In this document: in pieces, positions 1 to 7,013 of the stretch
Layout: every line of letters begins with the position of its first letter
How positions within the stretch are numbered: position 1 is the first letter of the stretch
DNA from: Sphingomonas palmae
GTDB taxonomy: Bacteria; Pseudomonadota; Alphaproteobacteria; Sphingomonadales; Sphingomonadaceae
Assembly: GCF_900109565.1 (NCBI RefSeq)
Contig: NZ_FNZZ01000002.1
Coordinates: forward strand, 248,001-312,000
DNA length: 64,000 nt
Direction of reading: 5' to 3'
Made by a program: the position numbers and the translations under genes
The notes under the pieces: model-generated
Seen by the model: the letters and a program-made list of their open reading frames with translations, nothing else
What the model was told of the DNA's origin: nothing
Databases searched by the model: none

Positions 1-151
1 CGCCGCGGGCGGCTTCTTCATCGCGATGGGTGCGCTCGTCGGCACCGGCGTCGGCATCGCCATGCGTCAGCCGTCGATCGGTTTTCTCGCCGGAACGGCG
101 TTCGGCATCGCGGTCGCGCTCGGCATCTGGTTGATCGACCACCGGCGCTGA
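1..151 (+). CDS. C-terminal end of a small membrane protein (5' truncated by window)
   Basis: An open frame enters from the window edge and ends at a TGA at 149-151. The visible 49 residues are rich in Gly, Ala and Ile and form about two short hydrophobic stretches separated by a small polar turn (MRQPS), ending in a charged tail (DHRR). This looks like the end of a small inner-membrane protein. I do not recognise a family. It ends 4 bases before the convergent S24 peptidase gene. The frame was read directly from the bases and there is no in-frame stop before 149. Confidence 0.55.
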   Translation, partial: AAGGFFIAMGALVGTGVGIAMRQPSIGFLAGTAFGIAVALGIWLIDHRR

Positions 152-155
152 CAAG

Positions 156-779
156 CTACAGGTTGCGCAGCAGCAGCCGCGCGCGGCCGATCACCACGAC
201 CTCGCCGACCGCTCGCTCGATTGTCGCGAACAGCGGGTTGTCGCTCGCGATCACCAGAACGCCGCCGTCGCGCCGGACGCGCTTGATCGCCAGCAGGTCG
301 TCGACGCGGATCACGAACAGGTCGCCGGCGCGCGAGACGGTGCGCGCGGCGCGATCGACCAGCACGCGGTCACCGTCGCGGATGTGCGGCGCCATCGACT
401 CGCCGCGCACATCGATGATCGACGCGTCCGCGGCCGCGATCCCGGCGGCGCGCAACGTCTCGGGCGCGAACGCCTCGTATCGCACGACGCGCTCTTCCCC
501 CGCATCGGCACCCGGCCCGGCCGAGGCGGCGAGCCCCAGATAGGGCACTCGCACGAGCACCGGCGCGTCCGGCACCGGACCGCCCAGCAGCGCTTCCTCG
601 ACGTCGAAGAAGGCAGCGAGCACGCGCCGGTCACGCTCGGGTAGCACGCGCGGCGTGCCCCGTCGGACGTATTGCTGAAGATAGGCGATGTTGCGCCCGA
701 GCATTCGCGACAACGCCGACATGCTGGTTCCGCGTTCCCGCGTCAGGCGATCGAGCGCGTCGCGAGGTGTCTCGACCAT
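156..779 (-). CDS. LexA/phage-repressor-like S24 peptidase transcriptional regulator
   Basis: A 207-residue regulator with an N-terminal helix-turn-helix-like region (about 7-45) and a C-terminal S24 peptidase fold (about 75-207). The expected Ser-Lys dyad is visible: Ser128 in GESM and Lys166 in AIKR, 38 residues apart as in LexA and CI-type repressors. An Ala-Ser-Ala-Gly stretch near residue 87 could hold the self-cleavage bond. Known members are DNA-binding repressors that self-cleave on RecA-ssDNA filaments. The ATG at 779 was preferred to an upstream ATG at 842, because the 842 version adds 21 unconserved-looking residues across the divergent promoter. A LexA-type box lies 47 bases upstream. 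It could be a SOS-linked repressor or a solitary phage-type repressor; it is not the housekeeping LexA by sequence appearance. Confidence 0.8.
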   Translation of the reverse strand: MVETPRDALDRLTRERGTSMSALSRMLGRNIAYLQQYVRRGTPRVLPERDRRVLAAFFDVEEALLGGPVPDAPVLVRVPYLGLAASAGPGADAGEERVVRYEAFAPETLRAAGIAAADASIIDVRGESMAPHIRDGDRVLVDRAARTVSRAGDLFVIRVDDLLAIKRVRRDGGVLVIASDNPLFATIERAVGEVVVIGRARLLLRNL

Positions 780-794
780 GCACGTTCGTAGCGC

Positions 795-806
795 AGGAAA
801 ATTCCT
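795..806. promoter_or_regulatory. Short inverted repeat upstream of the S24 repressor gene
   Basis: AGGAA-AA-TTCCT lies 16 bases upstream of the repressor ATG, between it and the LexA-type box. It is a possible autoregulatory operator or a chance dyad. Only the symmetry supports it. Confidence 0.25.
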
Positions 807-825
807 AGACAAGTTGGAAATTGCA

Positions 826-840
826 GAACAGACCAAGAAC
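826..840 (-). promoter_or_regulatory. Candidate LexA (SOS) box, GTTC-N7-GTTC
   Basis: On the minus strand the bases read GTTCTTGGTCTGTTC, a perfect match to the GTTC-N7-GTTC direct repeat bound by LexA in alphaproteobacteria. It lies between divergent genes, 47 bases from the S24 repressor start and 35 bases from the 56-residue protein start, where it could control both. The match is seen directly; LexA binding is inferred. Confidence 0.6.
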
Positions 841-874
841 ACGTCCTGCTGGACATTGATTCTAGGAGCGCTGC

Positions 875-1045
875 ATGACCCTGCTGACCGACATCGACCG
901 ATATTTGCGCCGCACTGGCATGCCCGAGACGAAGTTCGGGCGGCTGGCTGTGCGCGACCCGCGCCTCGTTCACGATCTGCGCCGCGGACGCGTGCCGGGC
1001 GAGCGTATCTGCGCGCGCGTATTCGCGATGATGGAGGAACGCTGA
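875..1045 (+). CDS. Small putative DNA-binding protein (56 aa)
   Basis: A 56-residue basic protein beginning MTLLTDIDRYLRRTG and containing KFGRLAVRDPRLVHDLRRGR, an arrangement that looks like a helix-turn-helix: a short helix, a turn around RDPR, then a recognition helix. The ATG at 875 follows a good Shine-Dalgarno sequence (AGGAG at about 864). The gene is divergent from the S24 repressor, and the LexA-type box lies 35 bases upstream. Its stop overlaps the next start in a TGATG arrangement, so the two are probably translationally coupled. I infer a regulatory or DNA-binding role from the helical pattern and context only. Confidence 0.65.
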   Translation: MTLLTDIDRYLRRTGMPETKFGRLAVRDPRLVHDLRRGRVPGERICARVFAMMEER

Positions 1046-1347
1046 TGCGCGCGGCGGAGCGGTTCGAACGCGCGCTATGCGCCTCGGCACGACGCGCCGG
1101 GGCACCGATCGCGATCGCCTCCCATGCCGCGCGCGAGTGGCGTTCGGCGACCTTCAGCGGCGCGCGTCACGTGGTGGAAGCGTGCGGTACGCGCGGCGAC
1201 GCGCTCGACGCGTGGCTGGCGACGCTCGTCGATACCGAATTGACGGTGCCCGGCCACGTGGTTGCCGAATTGCGCGTGGACGAGCGCGCGAGCGACAGCG
1301 ACGGAGCGCGCTTCCGTCTGGAAGGCGTCACCGTCGCACTCGGCTGA
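1045..1347 (+). CDS. Conserved-looking hypothetical protein (100 aa)
   Basis: A 100-residue protein whose ATG at 1045 overlaps the stop of the 56-residue upstream gene (TGATG), so the pair is likely one operon. It has an Arg/Ala-rich N-terminus (MRAAERFERALCASARRAG) and a mixed alpha/beta body ending EGVTVALG. No catalytic motif, signal peptide or membrane segment is visible. I do not recognise the family. The shared LexA-type box upstream suggests it could be part of a damage-inducible unit with the 56-residue protein. Confidence 0.6.
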   Translation: MRAAERFERALCASARRAGAPIAIASHAAREWRSATFSGARHVVEACGTRGDALDAWLATLVDTELTVPGHVVAELRVDERASDSDGARFRLEGVTVALG

Positions 1348-2517
1348 TCAGCTCGCGGCGAGGCGACGCAAACGTTGCAGCGTATCGTCGAGCGAAGCGG
1401 GCGCTGCAGCCGGCGGCGGCGCAGGCGTCGGAGCGGGTGCAGGTGCCGCGACGGGCGTGGCGACGATCCGCCGCTGCGCTGCGCCGCGTTCGAGCCGGGC
1501 GAGCAGACCCGCGATCGACTCATCTTCGCTATCGTGCGGCGGCGTCACCGCGGCATGCGCCTGCTCGGCGACCACCAGCCGCGGTGCTACCGGCTCGCGC
1601 GGGGTCGGCGCTGGAGAAGCTGCGATCGGCGCGTGCTCCTCTGCGTCATCGAACACCTGCGGTGAGGCGAATTCCGCGGGTTGCGGAGCAGCAGCAGGCG
1701 GCCACTCTACATGCGACTCGTACGCCCCCGCTACGTCGATTGACTCGGCGTCCAGGCGGTGCGGCTGCTCGGTCGGCTCGTCAATCCATTCGGCGCGCTC
1801 GCTCGACTCGGGCATCGGAACGGCCGCAGCCGCGACCGACTGGTCGACGTGCTCCACCCACTCGGCCGTCTCCTCCTCGGGCGCCAGCCAGGCGAAGCGC
1901 GGCGCGGGCGCGTCCTGCCCCTTGACCTGCTCGACCCGGCGCGACAGCGGCGGCAGCGGCTCGGGCGGCGCCATCGGGCGCAGCGGCACCGCGGCGGGAT
2001 CGAAATCGGCCAGCGGGCGGTCGAGGTCGGCGGGCAGCGGCTGCTCGGCAGGCGGCGGCAGCGGGGCGGAGCGCTGATCCTCCTCGCCGAAGATCGGCAG
2101 CGGATCGCCCAGGTCGCTCGCGGCGCGGATCGGGCGGCGCGGCGGCGCGTCGGGGTGCGCGTCGGCGCGGCGGATGACGGGCACGTCCTCCTCCTCGTCG
2201 CCACCCTGCCCCGTGCGCACGCGCGCCCTGCGCGCGAACGCGTCGGGCCGGTCGAGCAGCCACGCCTTGCCCTGCGGCGCGAACCCGCACGCTGCAATCA
2301 GCGCGCCGGCCAGCAGCGCCAGGATCGTCCGCCCGGTGGTGCCGATCGGCGAGGCGGCGGCGGGCAGCACGCTGTTGAAGCCGGCGCGATCGACCGCTGC
2401 GTTCAGCACGTCGCTCGGCACCGTCGCGATGCCGATCGCGACGCCCAGCCCGATCAGCGCGGCGACAGCGGGAAGGACGTAATGCCTCACGCGTTCAAGG
2501 GGGAATGTGCTTGCCAT
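1348..2517 (-). CDS. Proline/acid-rich membrane-anchored protein of unknown function
   Basis: A 389-residue protein with two N-terminal hydrophobic segments (about 12-32 and 62-80). A long low-complexity region rich in Pro, Ala, Glu and Asp follows (about 95-370), and it ends in a short helical LDDTLQRLRRLAAS. The layout suggests a membrane anchor with a disordered cytoplasmic or periplasmic arm. Its ATG at 2517 has an AGGA 7 bases upstream and lies inside the end of the upstream glycosyltransferase gene (31-base overlap), so it is translated with the exosortase-associated glycan gene. No family recognised. It could be a scaffold or length-control protein for polysaccharide export, but that is only inference from context. 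Confidence 0.65.
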   Translation of the reverse strand: MASTFPLERVRHYVLPAVAALIGLGVAIGIATVPSDVLNAAVDRAGFNSVLPAAASPIGTTGRTILALLAGALIAACGFAPQGKAWLLDRPDAFARRARVRTGQGGDEEEDVPVIRRADAHPDAPPRRPIRAASDLGDPLPIFGEEDQRSAPLPPPAEQPLPADLDRPLADFDPAAVPLRPMAPPEPLPPLSRRVEQVKGQDAPAPRFAWLAPEEETAEWVEHVDQSVAAAAVPMPESSERAEWIDEPTEQPHRLDAESIDVAGAYESHVEWPPAAAPQPAEFASPQVFDDAEEHAPIAASPAPTPREPVAPRLVVAEQAHAAVTPPHDSEDESIAGLLARLERGAAQRRIVATPVAAPAPAPTPAPPPAAAPASLDDTLQRLRRLAAS

Positions 2518-3722
2518 GTTCGGTCCTGACGCGCGTGGGCGAGTTCGTGGTAAACGGGATCGTAGCGCGCAATATTTGACGACCAGTTACGCTCGGCTTC
2601 GACGAAGGCACGCGCGCGCCGCCGCCGTGCCGGCCATTCCGATCGATCGGCGAGCAGCGCCGCCAGCGATGCCGCGATCGCGGCGGGATCGTCGGGCGCG
2701 AACAGCGTGCCCGTTTGGCCGTCGCGGATCAGCTCGCGGTGGCCACCGATGTCGGACGCGGCGACGATCCGCTCCTGCGCCATCGCTTCCAGCGGCTTCA
2801 GCGGGGTGACGAGATCGGTCAGCCGCATCCGCTTGCGCGGATAAGCGAGCACGTCGACCAGGCTGTAGTAGCGCTCGACCTCGGCGTGCGGCACGCGCCC
2901 GACGAAGCGGATCTGCGCGGCAGCCGGCGACGCCGCCGCCTGCCCGCGCAACGCTGCCTCCATCGGGCCGCCACCGACCAGCAGCAATTGCGCGCCCGGC
3001 CGGGCCGCCACCAGCGCGGGCATGGCGGCGATCAGGTCGTCGAGCCCTTCGTAATCGTAGAAGCTGCCGATGAAGCCGATCACCTCGTCGCCAAGCCCCA
3101 GCTCGTTCGCGAGCGCCTCGTCGCGCGCCGGCGGCGATCCGAACAGCGTCAGGTCGACGCCGTTGGGCGACACGATGATCTTGGCAGGCGAGATACCGCG
3201 CGCGATCAGGTCGCCGCGCAGTCCCTCGCAGATCACCGCCACTGCATCGGCGCGGCGGCACAGCCATGTCTCGAGCGCACGCGTCGCGCGGTAGCGCGCG
3301 CTTTTCTCCCGCCCGGTACCGTTCCCGACCGCGGCATCCTCCCAGAAGGCACGAATTTCGTACAGCAGCGGCAATCCCCGCGCCCGCGCGACGCGCAACG
3401 CGGCGAGACCACCCAGCACCGGCGAATGCGCGTGGAGCACGTCGGGGCGAAACGCCTCCACGACCTCGTCCACCCGGCGCGCCAGCGCGGCGATCTCACG
3501 CATCTCGCCCAGCGGCGCGGGCAGCTTGGCAGGCGGAGGTGTGCGAAAGAAGTCGATCCCGTCGACCGTCTCGTGCGCGGTGGCGCTCGCCCCCTGCCGC
3601 GCGCCCGTCACCGCCGCCACCTGCCACCCGCGCGCCATCTGCGCGTGCAGAATCGCGCGCGTGCGAAAGGTGTACCCGCTCTGCAGCGGCAAGCCGTGGT
3701 CGAAGACGTGAAGGATACGCAT
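2487..3722 (-). CDS. Exosortase-A-system-associated glycosyltransferase (GT4 type)
   Basis: A 411-residue glycosyltransferase with the GT-B/GT4 layout. The N-terminal domain opens MRILHVFDHGLPLQSGYTFR, and the C-terminal nucleotide-sugar domain carries SPNGVDLTLF, FIGSFYDYEGLDDL and LKPLEAMAQ. The opening and the overall pattern match the glycosyltransferase family (TIGR04063-like) that accompanies exosortase A and PEP-CTERM loci. It would transfer a sugar from an activated donor onto an exopolysaccharide or lipid-linked precursor at the cytoplasmic face. It is divergent from the O-ligase gene at 3933, and its 3' end overlaps the Pro-rich membrane protein. No exosortase lies in this window, so the rest of the locus is presumably elsewhere. 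Confidence 0.85.
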   Translation of the reverse strand: MRILHVFDHGLPLQSGYTFRTRAILHAQMARGWQVAAVTGARQGASATAHETVDGIDFFRTPPPAKLPAPLGEMREIAALARRVDEVVEAFRPDVLHAHSPVLGGLAALRVARARGLPLLYEIRAFWEDAAVGNGTGREKSARYRATRALETWLCRRADAVAVICEGLRGDLIARGISPAKIIVSPNGVDLTLFGSPPARDEALANELGLGDEVIGFIGSFYDYEGLDDLIAAMPALVAARPGAQLLLVGGGPMEAALRGQAAASPAAAQIRFVGRVPHAEVERYYSLVDVLAYPRKRMRLTDLVTPLKPLEAMAQERIVAASDIGGHRELIRDGQTGTLFAPDDPAAIAASLAALLADRSEWPARRRRARAFVEAERNWSSNIARYDPVYHELAHARQDRTWQAHSPLNA

Positions 3723-3805
3723 GGCGCACCCTTGCCCCAGCCGGGTTTAACGCCGCGTCAACTGCGCCGCGGCTAGGGCGTGCCGACGATGAGGACGCCG
3801 CGGCC

Positions 3806-3940
3806 ATGATCGACAATTTCGCACTCGGGCTCGCGCACGGGCTGATGATGATCGCCGCGTTCCTGCTGCTGCGCCGCCCCGACCTCGACAGCGAGGTCAA
3901 GCCCGACACCGCCGTGGAGCGTCGCCGCCGCCGTGCGTGA
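3806..3940 (+). CDS. Tiny hydrophobic protein preceding the O-ligase gene (44 aa)
   Basis: A 44-residue protein opening MIDNFALGLAHGLMM, with one hydrophobic helix followed by RRPDLDSEVKP and a basic tail (RRRRRA). The ATG at 3806 has an AGGA about 10 bases upstream. The last 8 bases overlap the GTG start of the ligase-like gene at 3933, so the two are probably translationally coupled. Function unknown; a small membrane partner of the ligase is plausible. It is too short for most gene callers, and the support is the start site, the overlap and the clean membrane-helix composition. Confidence 0.55.
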   Translation: MIDNFALGLAHGLMMIAAFLLLRRPDLDSEVKPDTAVERRRRRA

Positions 3941-5297
3941 CCTCGCGTTCATCGGCTTCCTGCTGGCACTTTGGGGAACGGGCTTTCGCCGCCCGTTCCT
4001 GTTCGTGCTCGCCTACGTTTATATCGACATCATCTCGCCGCAGCGGCTGACCTATTACATGCTCAACAGCGTGCCGATCAGCCTGATCGCGGTCGTGCTG
4101 GTGGTGCTCGGCTGGGCGCTCGCCGACGACAAGAAGGACAGCCGCTTCGCGCCGCGACAGGCGCTGTTCCTCGTCCTGCTCGCCTATTGCTACGCCACCA
4201 CCAAGATGGCCGATTTCCCGCTCGAAGCGCTCGATAAGTGGGAATGGGTGTGGAAGAATCTTGCCTTCGCCGCCTTCCTGCCCCTCACCTTGCGCACGCG
4301 GTTACGCCTCGAGTCGCTGCTGCTGTTCGTGGTTCTTTCCGCCGCGTCGATCATCATCGTCGGCGGGATCAAGACGCTCGTCTCTGGCGGCGGCTACGGC
4401 GAGCTCAACCTGATGGTCGCGAACAATTCGGGCCTCTACGAAGGTTCGATCATCTCCGCGGTCGCGATCTCGCTCATCCCGATCATCCTGTGGCTGGCGC
4501 GTGACGGAACGTTGTTCAAGCCCGACTGGCGCGTGAAGCTGTTCGCCTATGCGCTGACCTTTTCATGCCTGCTGATCCCGGTCGGCACCTCGGCGCGCAC
4601 CGGCCTGCTCTGCATCGCGTTGCTCGCGGTGCTGATGCTGCGCACGGTCAAGCGGCGGATGCTCTACCTCGGCGCGCTCGGGCTCGCCGGGCTGGTCGCG
4701 GTGCCGTTCCTGCCGTCCGCGTTCAGCGAGCGGATGGGGACGATCAAGACCTATCAGGCCGACGAATCCGCCTCCACCCGGCTCGCGGTGTGGGGCTGGA
4801 CGTGGGAATATGCCAAGACGCACCCCTTCGGCGGCGGGTTCGAGGCGTATCGCCAGAACAAGATCCGCTACGACACCGTCAGCGTGCAGGGATCGGGTGC
4901 GGGCACCACGGTCAAGCGCGACCTGACCGTCGACAAGAGCCGCGCCTATCATTCGAGCTATTTCGAGATGCTGGGCGAGCAGGGTTATCCAGGGCTAGGC
5001 CTGTGGCTGCTCTTCAACCTCATCGGCATCGTCCGCATGGAGGTGGTGCGCCGACGCTACATCAAGGATGGGGAAGGACAGGCCTGGGCCGGGCGGCTGG
5101 CAGAGGCATTGCAGCACGCGCAGCTGATCTACCTGCTCGGCGGCGCGTTCGTCGGCATCGCGTTCCAGAGCTATCTGTATTTCGTGCTCGGCGCGCAGAT
5201 CGGGCTCGACACCTACATGGCGCGGCTGCGCAAGGAGGCGACGTTCGCGCCGATGCAGCGCCGCCGCCCCGCCCGGATGGCGGCAGCGGCGGCGTAG
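3933..5297 (+). CDS. Putative O-glycosylation ligase, exosortase A system-associated (Wzy/WaaL-like)
   Basis: A 454-residue polytopic membrane protein with roughly ten hydrophobic segments and a large periplasmic loop (about 265-340) between the last groups. It matches the O-antigen ligase/polymerase-like family found with exosortase A (TIGR03097-like). The motif SARTGLLC and the loop region GGGFEAYRQN followed by YHSSYFEMLGEQG are typical of this group. It probably joins polysaccharide or O-glycan chains on the periplasmic side. The start is GTG at 3933, overlapping the tiny upstream gene. It ends just before the convergent DJ-1/PfpI gene. Substrate cannot be told from sequence. Confidence 0.85.
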   Translation: MRDLAFIGFLLALWGTGFRRPFLFVLAYVYIDIISPQRLTYYMLNSVPISLIAVVLVVLGWALADDKKDSRFAPRQALFLVLLAYCYATTKMADFPLEALDKWEWVWKNLAFAAFLPLTLRTRLRLESLLLFVVLSAASIIIVGGIKTLVSGGGYGELNLMVANNSGLYEGSIISAVAISLIPIILWLARDGTLFKPDWRVKLFAYALTFSCLLIPVGTSARTGLLCIALLAVLMLRTVKRRMLYLGALGLAGLVAVPFLPSAFSERMGTIKTYQADESASTRLAVWGWTWEYAKTHPFGGGFEAYRQNKIRYDTVSVQGSGAGTTVKRDLTVDKSRAYHSSYFEMLGEQGYPGLGLWLLFNLIGIVRMEVVRRRYIKDGEGQAWAGRLAEALQHAQLIYLLGGAFVGIAFQSYLYFVLGAQIGLDTYMARLRKEATFAPMQRRRPARMAAAAA

Positions 5298-5306
5298 CGT
5301 ATCCGC

Positions 5307-5864
5307 TCAGTCGTTCGTGGAGGCGACCTGCGTCAGCGCCTCGATGATCGCCTTGTTGAACGCCGGGATGTCGTCGGGCTTGCGGCTGGTGATGAGGTTG
5401 TCGTCGACCACGACCTGCTCGTCGACCACGTCCGCGCCCGCATTTTCTAGGTCGGTGCGGACCGACGGCCAGCTCGTCACCTGACGTCCGTCGACCACGT
5501 CGGCCTCGACCAGCAGCCACGGCGCGTGGCAGATCGCGGCCACGATCTTGTCGTCGTCCATGAACTCCTCGACGATCTCGAGCGCGCGCTCCTGCAACCG
5601 CATCTTGTCGGGATTGCCGACGCCGCCCGGCAGCACCAGCGCGTCGAAGTCCTGCGTGTCGACCGCATCGAGCGTCAGGTCGGGCGTGATCGTCTTGCCC
5701 TTCTCATCGTCGTTGACCACGCCCTGGATCGGGTCGGTCTTGATCGAGGCGAGCGTCACCTGCACGCCCGCGTCGAGCAACGCCTGGCGGGGATCGAACA
5801 GCTCGGCTTCCTCGAACCCGTCGGTGGCGAGCATCAGCACGCGCATGTTGGATAAATCGGCCAT
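5307..5864 (-). CDS. DJ-1/PfpI family (type 1 glutamine amidotransferase-like) stress protein
   Basis: A 185-residue protein of the PfpI/YhbO branch of the DJ-1 superfamily. The nucleophile elbow is AICHAPW with Cys112, followed by the usual DVVDGRQVTSWPS segment and a substrate loop MLATDGFEEAEL near residue 15. Family members act as deglycases or proteases of damaged proteins in stress, in the cytoplasm. The ATG at 5864 follows GGAG at a normal distance, so a 26-residue upstream extension is rejected. A GGAAC-N17-GGTT pattern 32 bases upstream fits a general-stress (EcfG-type) promoter. It is divergent from topoisomerase IB. Confidence 0.88.
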   Translation of the reverse strand: MADLSNMRVLMLATDGFEEAELFDPRQALLDAGVQVTLASIKTDPIQGVVNDDEKGKTITPDLTLDAVDTQDFDALVLPGGVGNPDKMRLQERALEIVEEFMDDDKIVAAICHAPWLLVEADVVDGRQVTSWPSVRTDLENAGADVVDEQVVVDDNLITSRKPDDIPAFNKAIIEALTQVASTND

Positions 5865-5895
5865 GTCGGGAAACTCCGTCGAAAGGGGCTGCCTG

Positions 5896-5947
5896 AACCC
5901 CTGCCCCCGCCCGCTCGTTCCGGGAACGAAGGCGTCACGCACGCATT
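5896..5947. promoter_or_regulatory. 15-bp palindrome with possible divergent EcfG-type promoters
   Basis: TCGTTCCGGGAACGA (5915-5929) is a perfect 7+1+7 palindrome between two divergent genes. Each half supplies GGAAC. On the minus strand GGAAC-N17-GGTT (5921 down to 5896) precedes the DJ-1/PfpI gene. On the plus strand GGAAC-N16-CATT (5923-5947) precedes topoisomerase IB. The alphaproteobacterial EcfG consensus is GGAAC-N16/17-CGTT, so both have one mismatch. Promoter function is inferred. Confidence 0.4.
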
Positions 5948-5977
5948 TGCAAATAGTACGAGGAGGTTGCGGGCAGC

Positions 5978-6991
5978 GTGACGGCGACGATCAACTATTG
6001 CGACGACAGCGAACCCGGCATCACCCGCAAGAAGACGCGCGGCGGGAAGTGGAGCTATTGGACGCCGGACGGTGAGCGCGTGACCGATCGCGACGAGATC
6101 GATCGGCTGAACGCGATCGGCCTGCCGCCCGCCTATACCGACGCGTGGTTCTGCCTCGATCCGTTCGGTCATGTCCAGGCGGTCGGCTGGGACGAGAAGG
6201 GTCGCAAGCAATACCGCTACCACACCGAGTTCCGCGCCGCGCAGGAGGCGGCGAAATATTCCAAGTGCGTCAGCTTCGGCCTTGCGCTGCCCAAGCTGCG
6301 GCGGCGGATGGAGGAAGACCTCGCTCATCGCCGCCACGACAAGGACCGCACGCTTGCCGCGGTCGTGAAGCTGCTCGACACGCACAATCTGCGCATCGGC
6401 AACGAGACCTATGCCAAGACCAACAAGAGCTTCGGCCTGACGACGCTGCGCGACCGCCACGCGAAGATCGCGGGCAAGACGCTCAAGCTCAAATACCGCG
6501 CCAAGTCGGGCAAGGAGCGGATGCTGACGATCAGCGACCGCAGCCTCGCGCAGTTCGTCAAACGGTGTCAGGACCTGCCGGGACAGAAACTGTTCCAATA
6601 CGTCGACGCCGAGGGTGAGCCGCGCCCGATCACCTCGTCCGACGTCAACGCCTATATCAAGGAAGCGATGGGCGAGGATTTCAGCGCCAAGCATTTCCGC
6701 ACCTGGGGCGCGAGCGTCGTCGCGTTCGAAACGCTGGCCGAGGCGCCCGAGCCGATCAGCCTGAAGACGATGCTCGAACCGGTGGTCGAGCGCCTGGGCA
6801 ACACGCCCGCGATCGCGCGCAAGTCCTACGTCCATCCCGACCTGATCGAGCTCGGCAAGAGCAAGGCGGCGCAGGCGACCTTCCGCGCCGGGCTCAAGCT
6901 GCCGCGCGCCACCCCCTACCTCAGCCGCGCCGAGCGCGGGCTGATCGCGTTCCTGAGCGCGGAAACCAACGAAACGGCGAAGGCGGCGTAA
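5978..6991 (+). CDS. DNA topoisomerase IB (poxvirus/eukaryotic-like)
   Basis: A 337-residue type IB topoisomerase, the small bacterial form related to vaccinia topoisomerase. It relaxes supercoils of either sign by a 3'-phosphotyrosine intermediate without ATP. The N-terminal domain includes WFCLDPFGHVQAVG-like residues. The catalytic core has YAKTNKSFGLTTLRDRH, the KHFRTWGAS segment and the nucleophile Tyr284 in RKSYVHPDL. Length is normal for the family. The start is GTG at 5978 with AGGAGG about 11 bases upstream. It lies opposite the DJ-1/PfpI gene and 22 bases before the MscS-like gene. The stop codon sits in the loop of a GC-rich hairpin. Confidence 0.92.
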   Translation: MTATINYCDDSEPGITRKKTRGGKWSYWTPDGERVTDRDEIDRLNAIGLPPAYTDAWFCLDPFGHVQAVGWDEKGRKQYRYHTEFRAAQEAAKYSKCVSFGLALPKLRRRMEEDLAHRRHDKDRTLAAVVKLLDTHNLRIGNETYAKTNKSFGLTTLRDRHAKIAGKTLKLKYRAKSGKERMLTISDRSLAQFVKRCQDLPGQKLFQYVDAEGEPRPITSSDVNAYIKEAMGEDFSAKHFRTWGASVVAFETLAEAPEPISLKTMLEPVVERLGNTPAIARKSYVHPDLIELGKSKAAQATFRAGLKLPRATPYLSRAERGLIAFLSAETNETAKAA

Positions 6992-6998
6992 CGCCGCC
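6982..6998 (+). other. GC-rich hairpin with the topoisomerase stop codon in its loop
   Basis: GGCGGCG-TAA-CGCCGCC is a perfect 7-bp stem whose three-base loop is exactly the TAA stop of the topoisomerase gene. There is no T-tract, so it is not a standard terminator. It might reduce readthrough into the MscS gene. Seen directly; function unknown. Confidence 0.4.
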
Positions 6999-7013
6999 CG
7001 ACGATTGGAAAGC

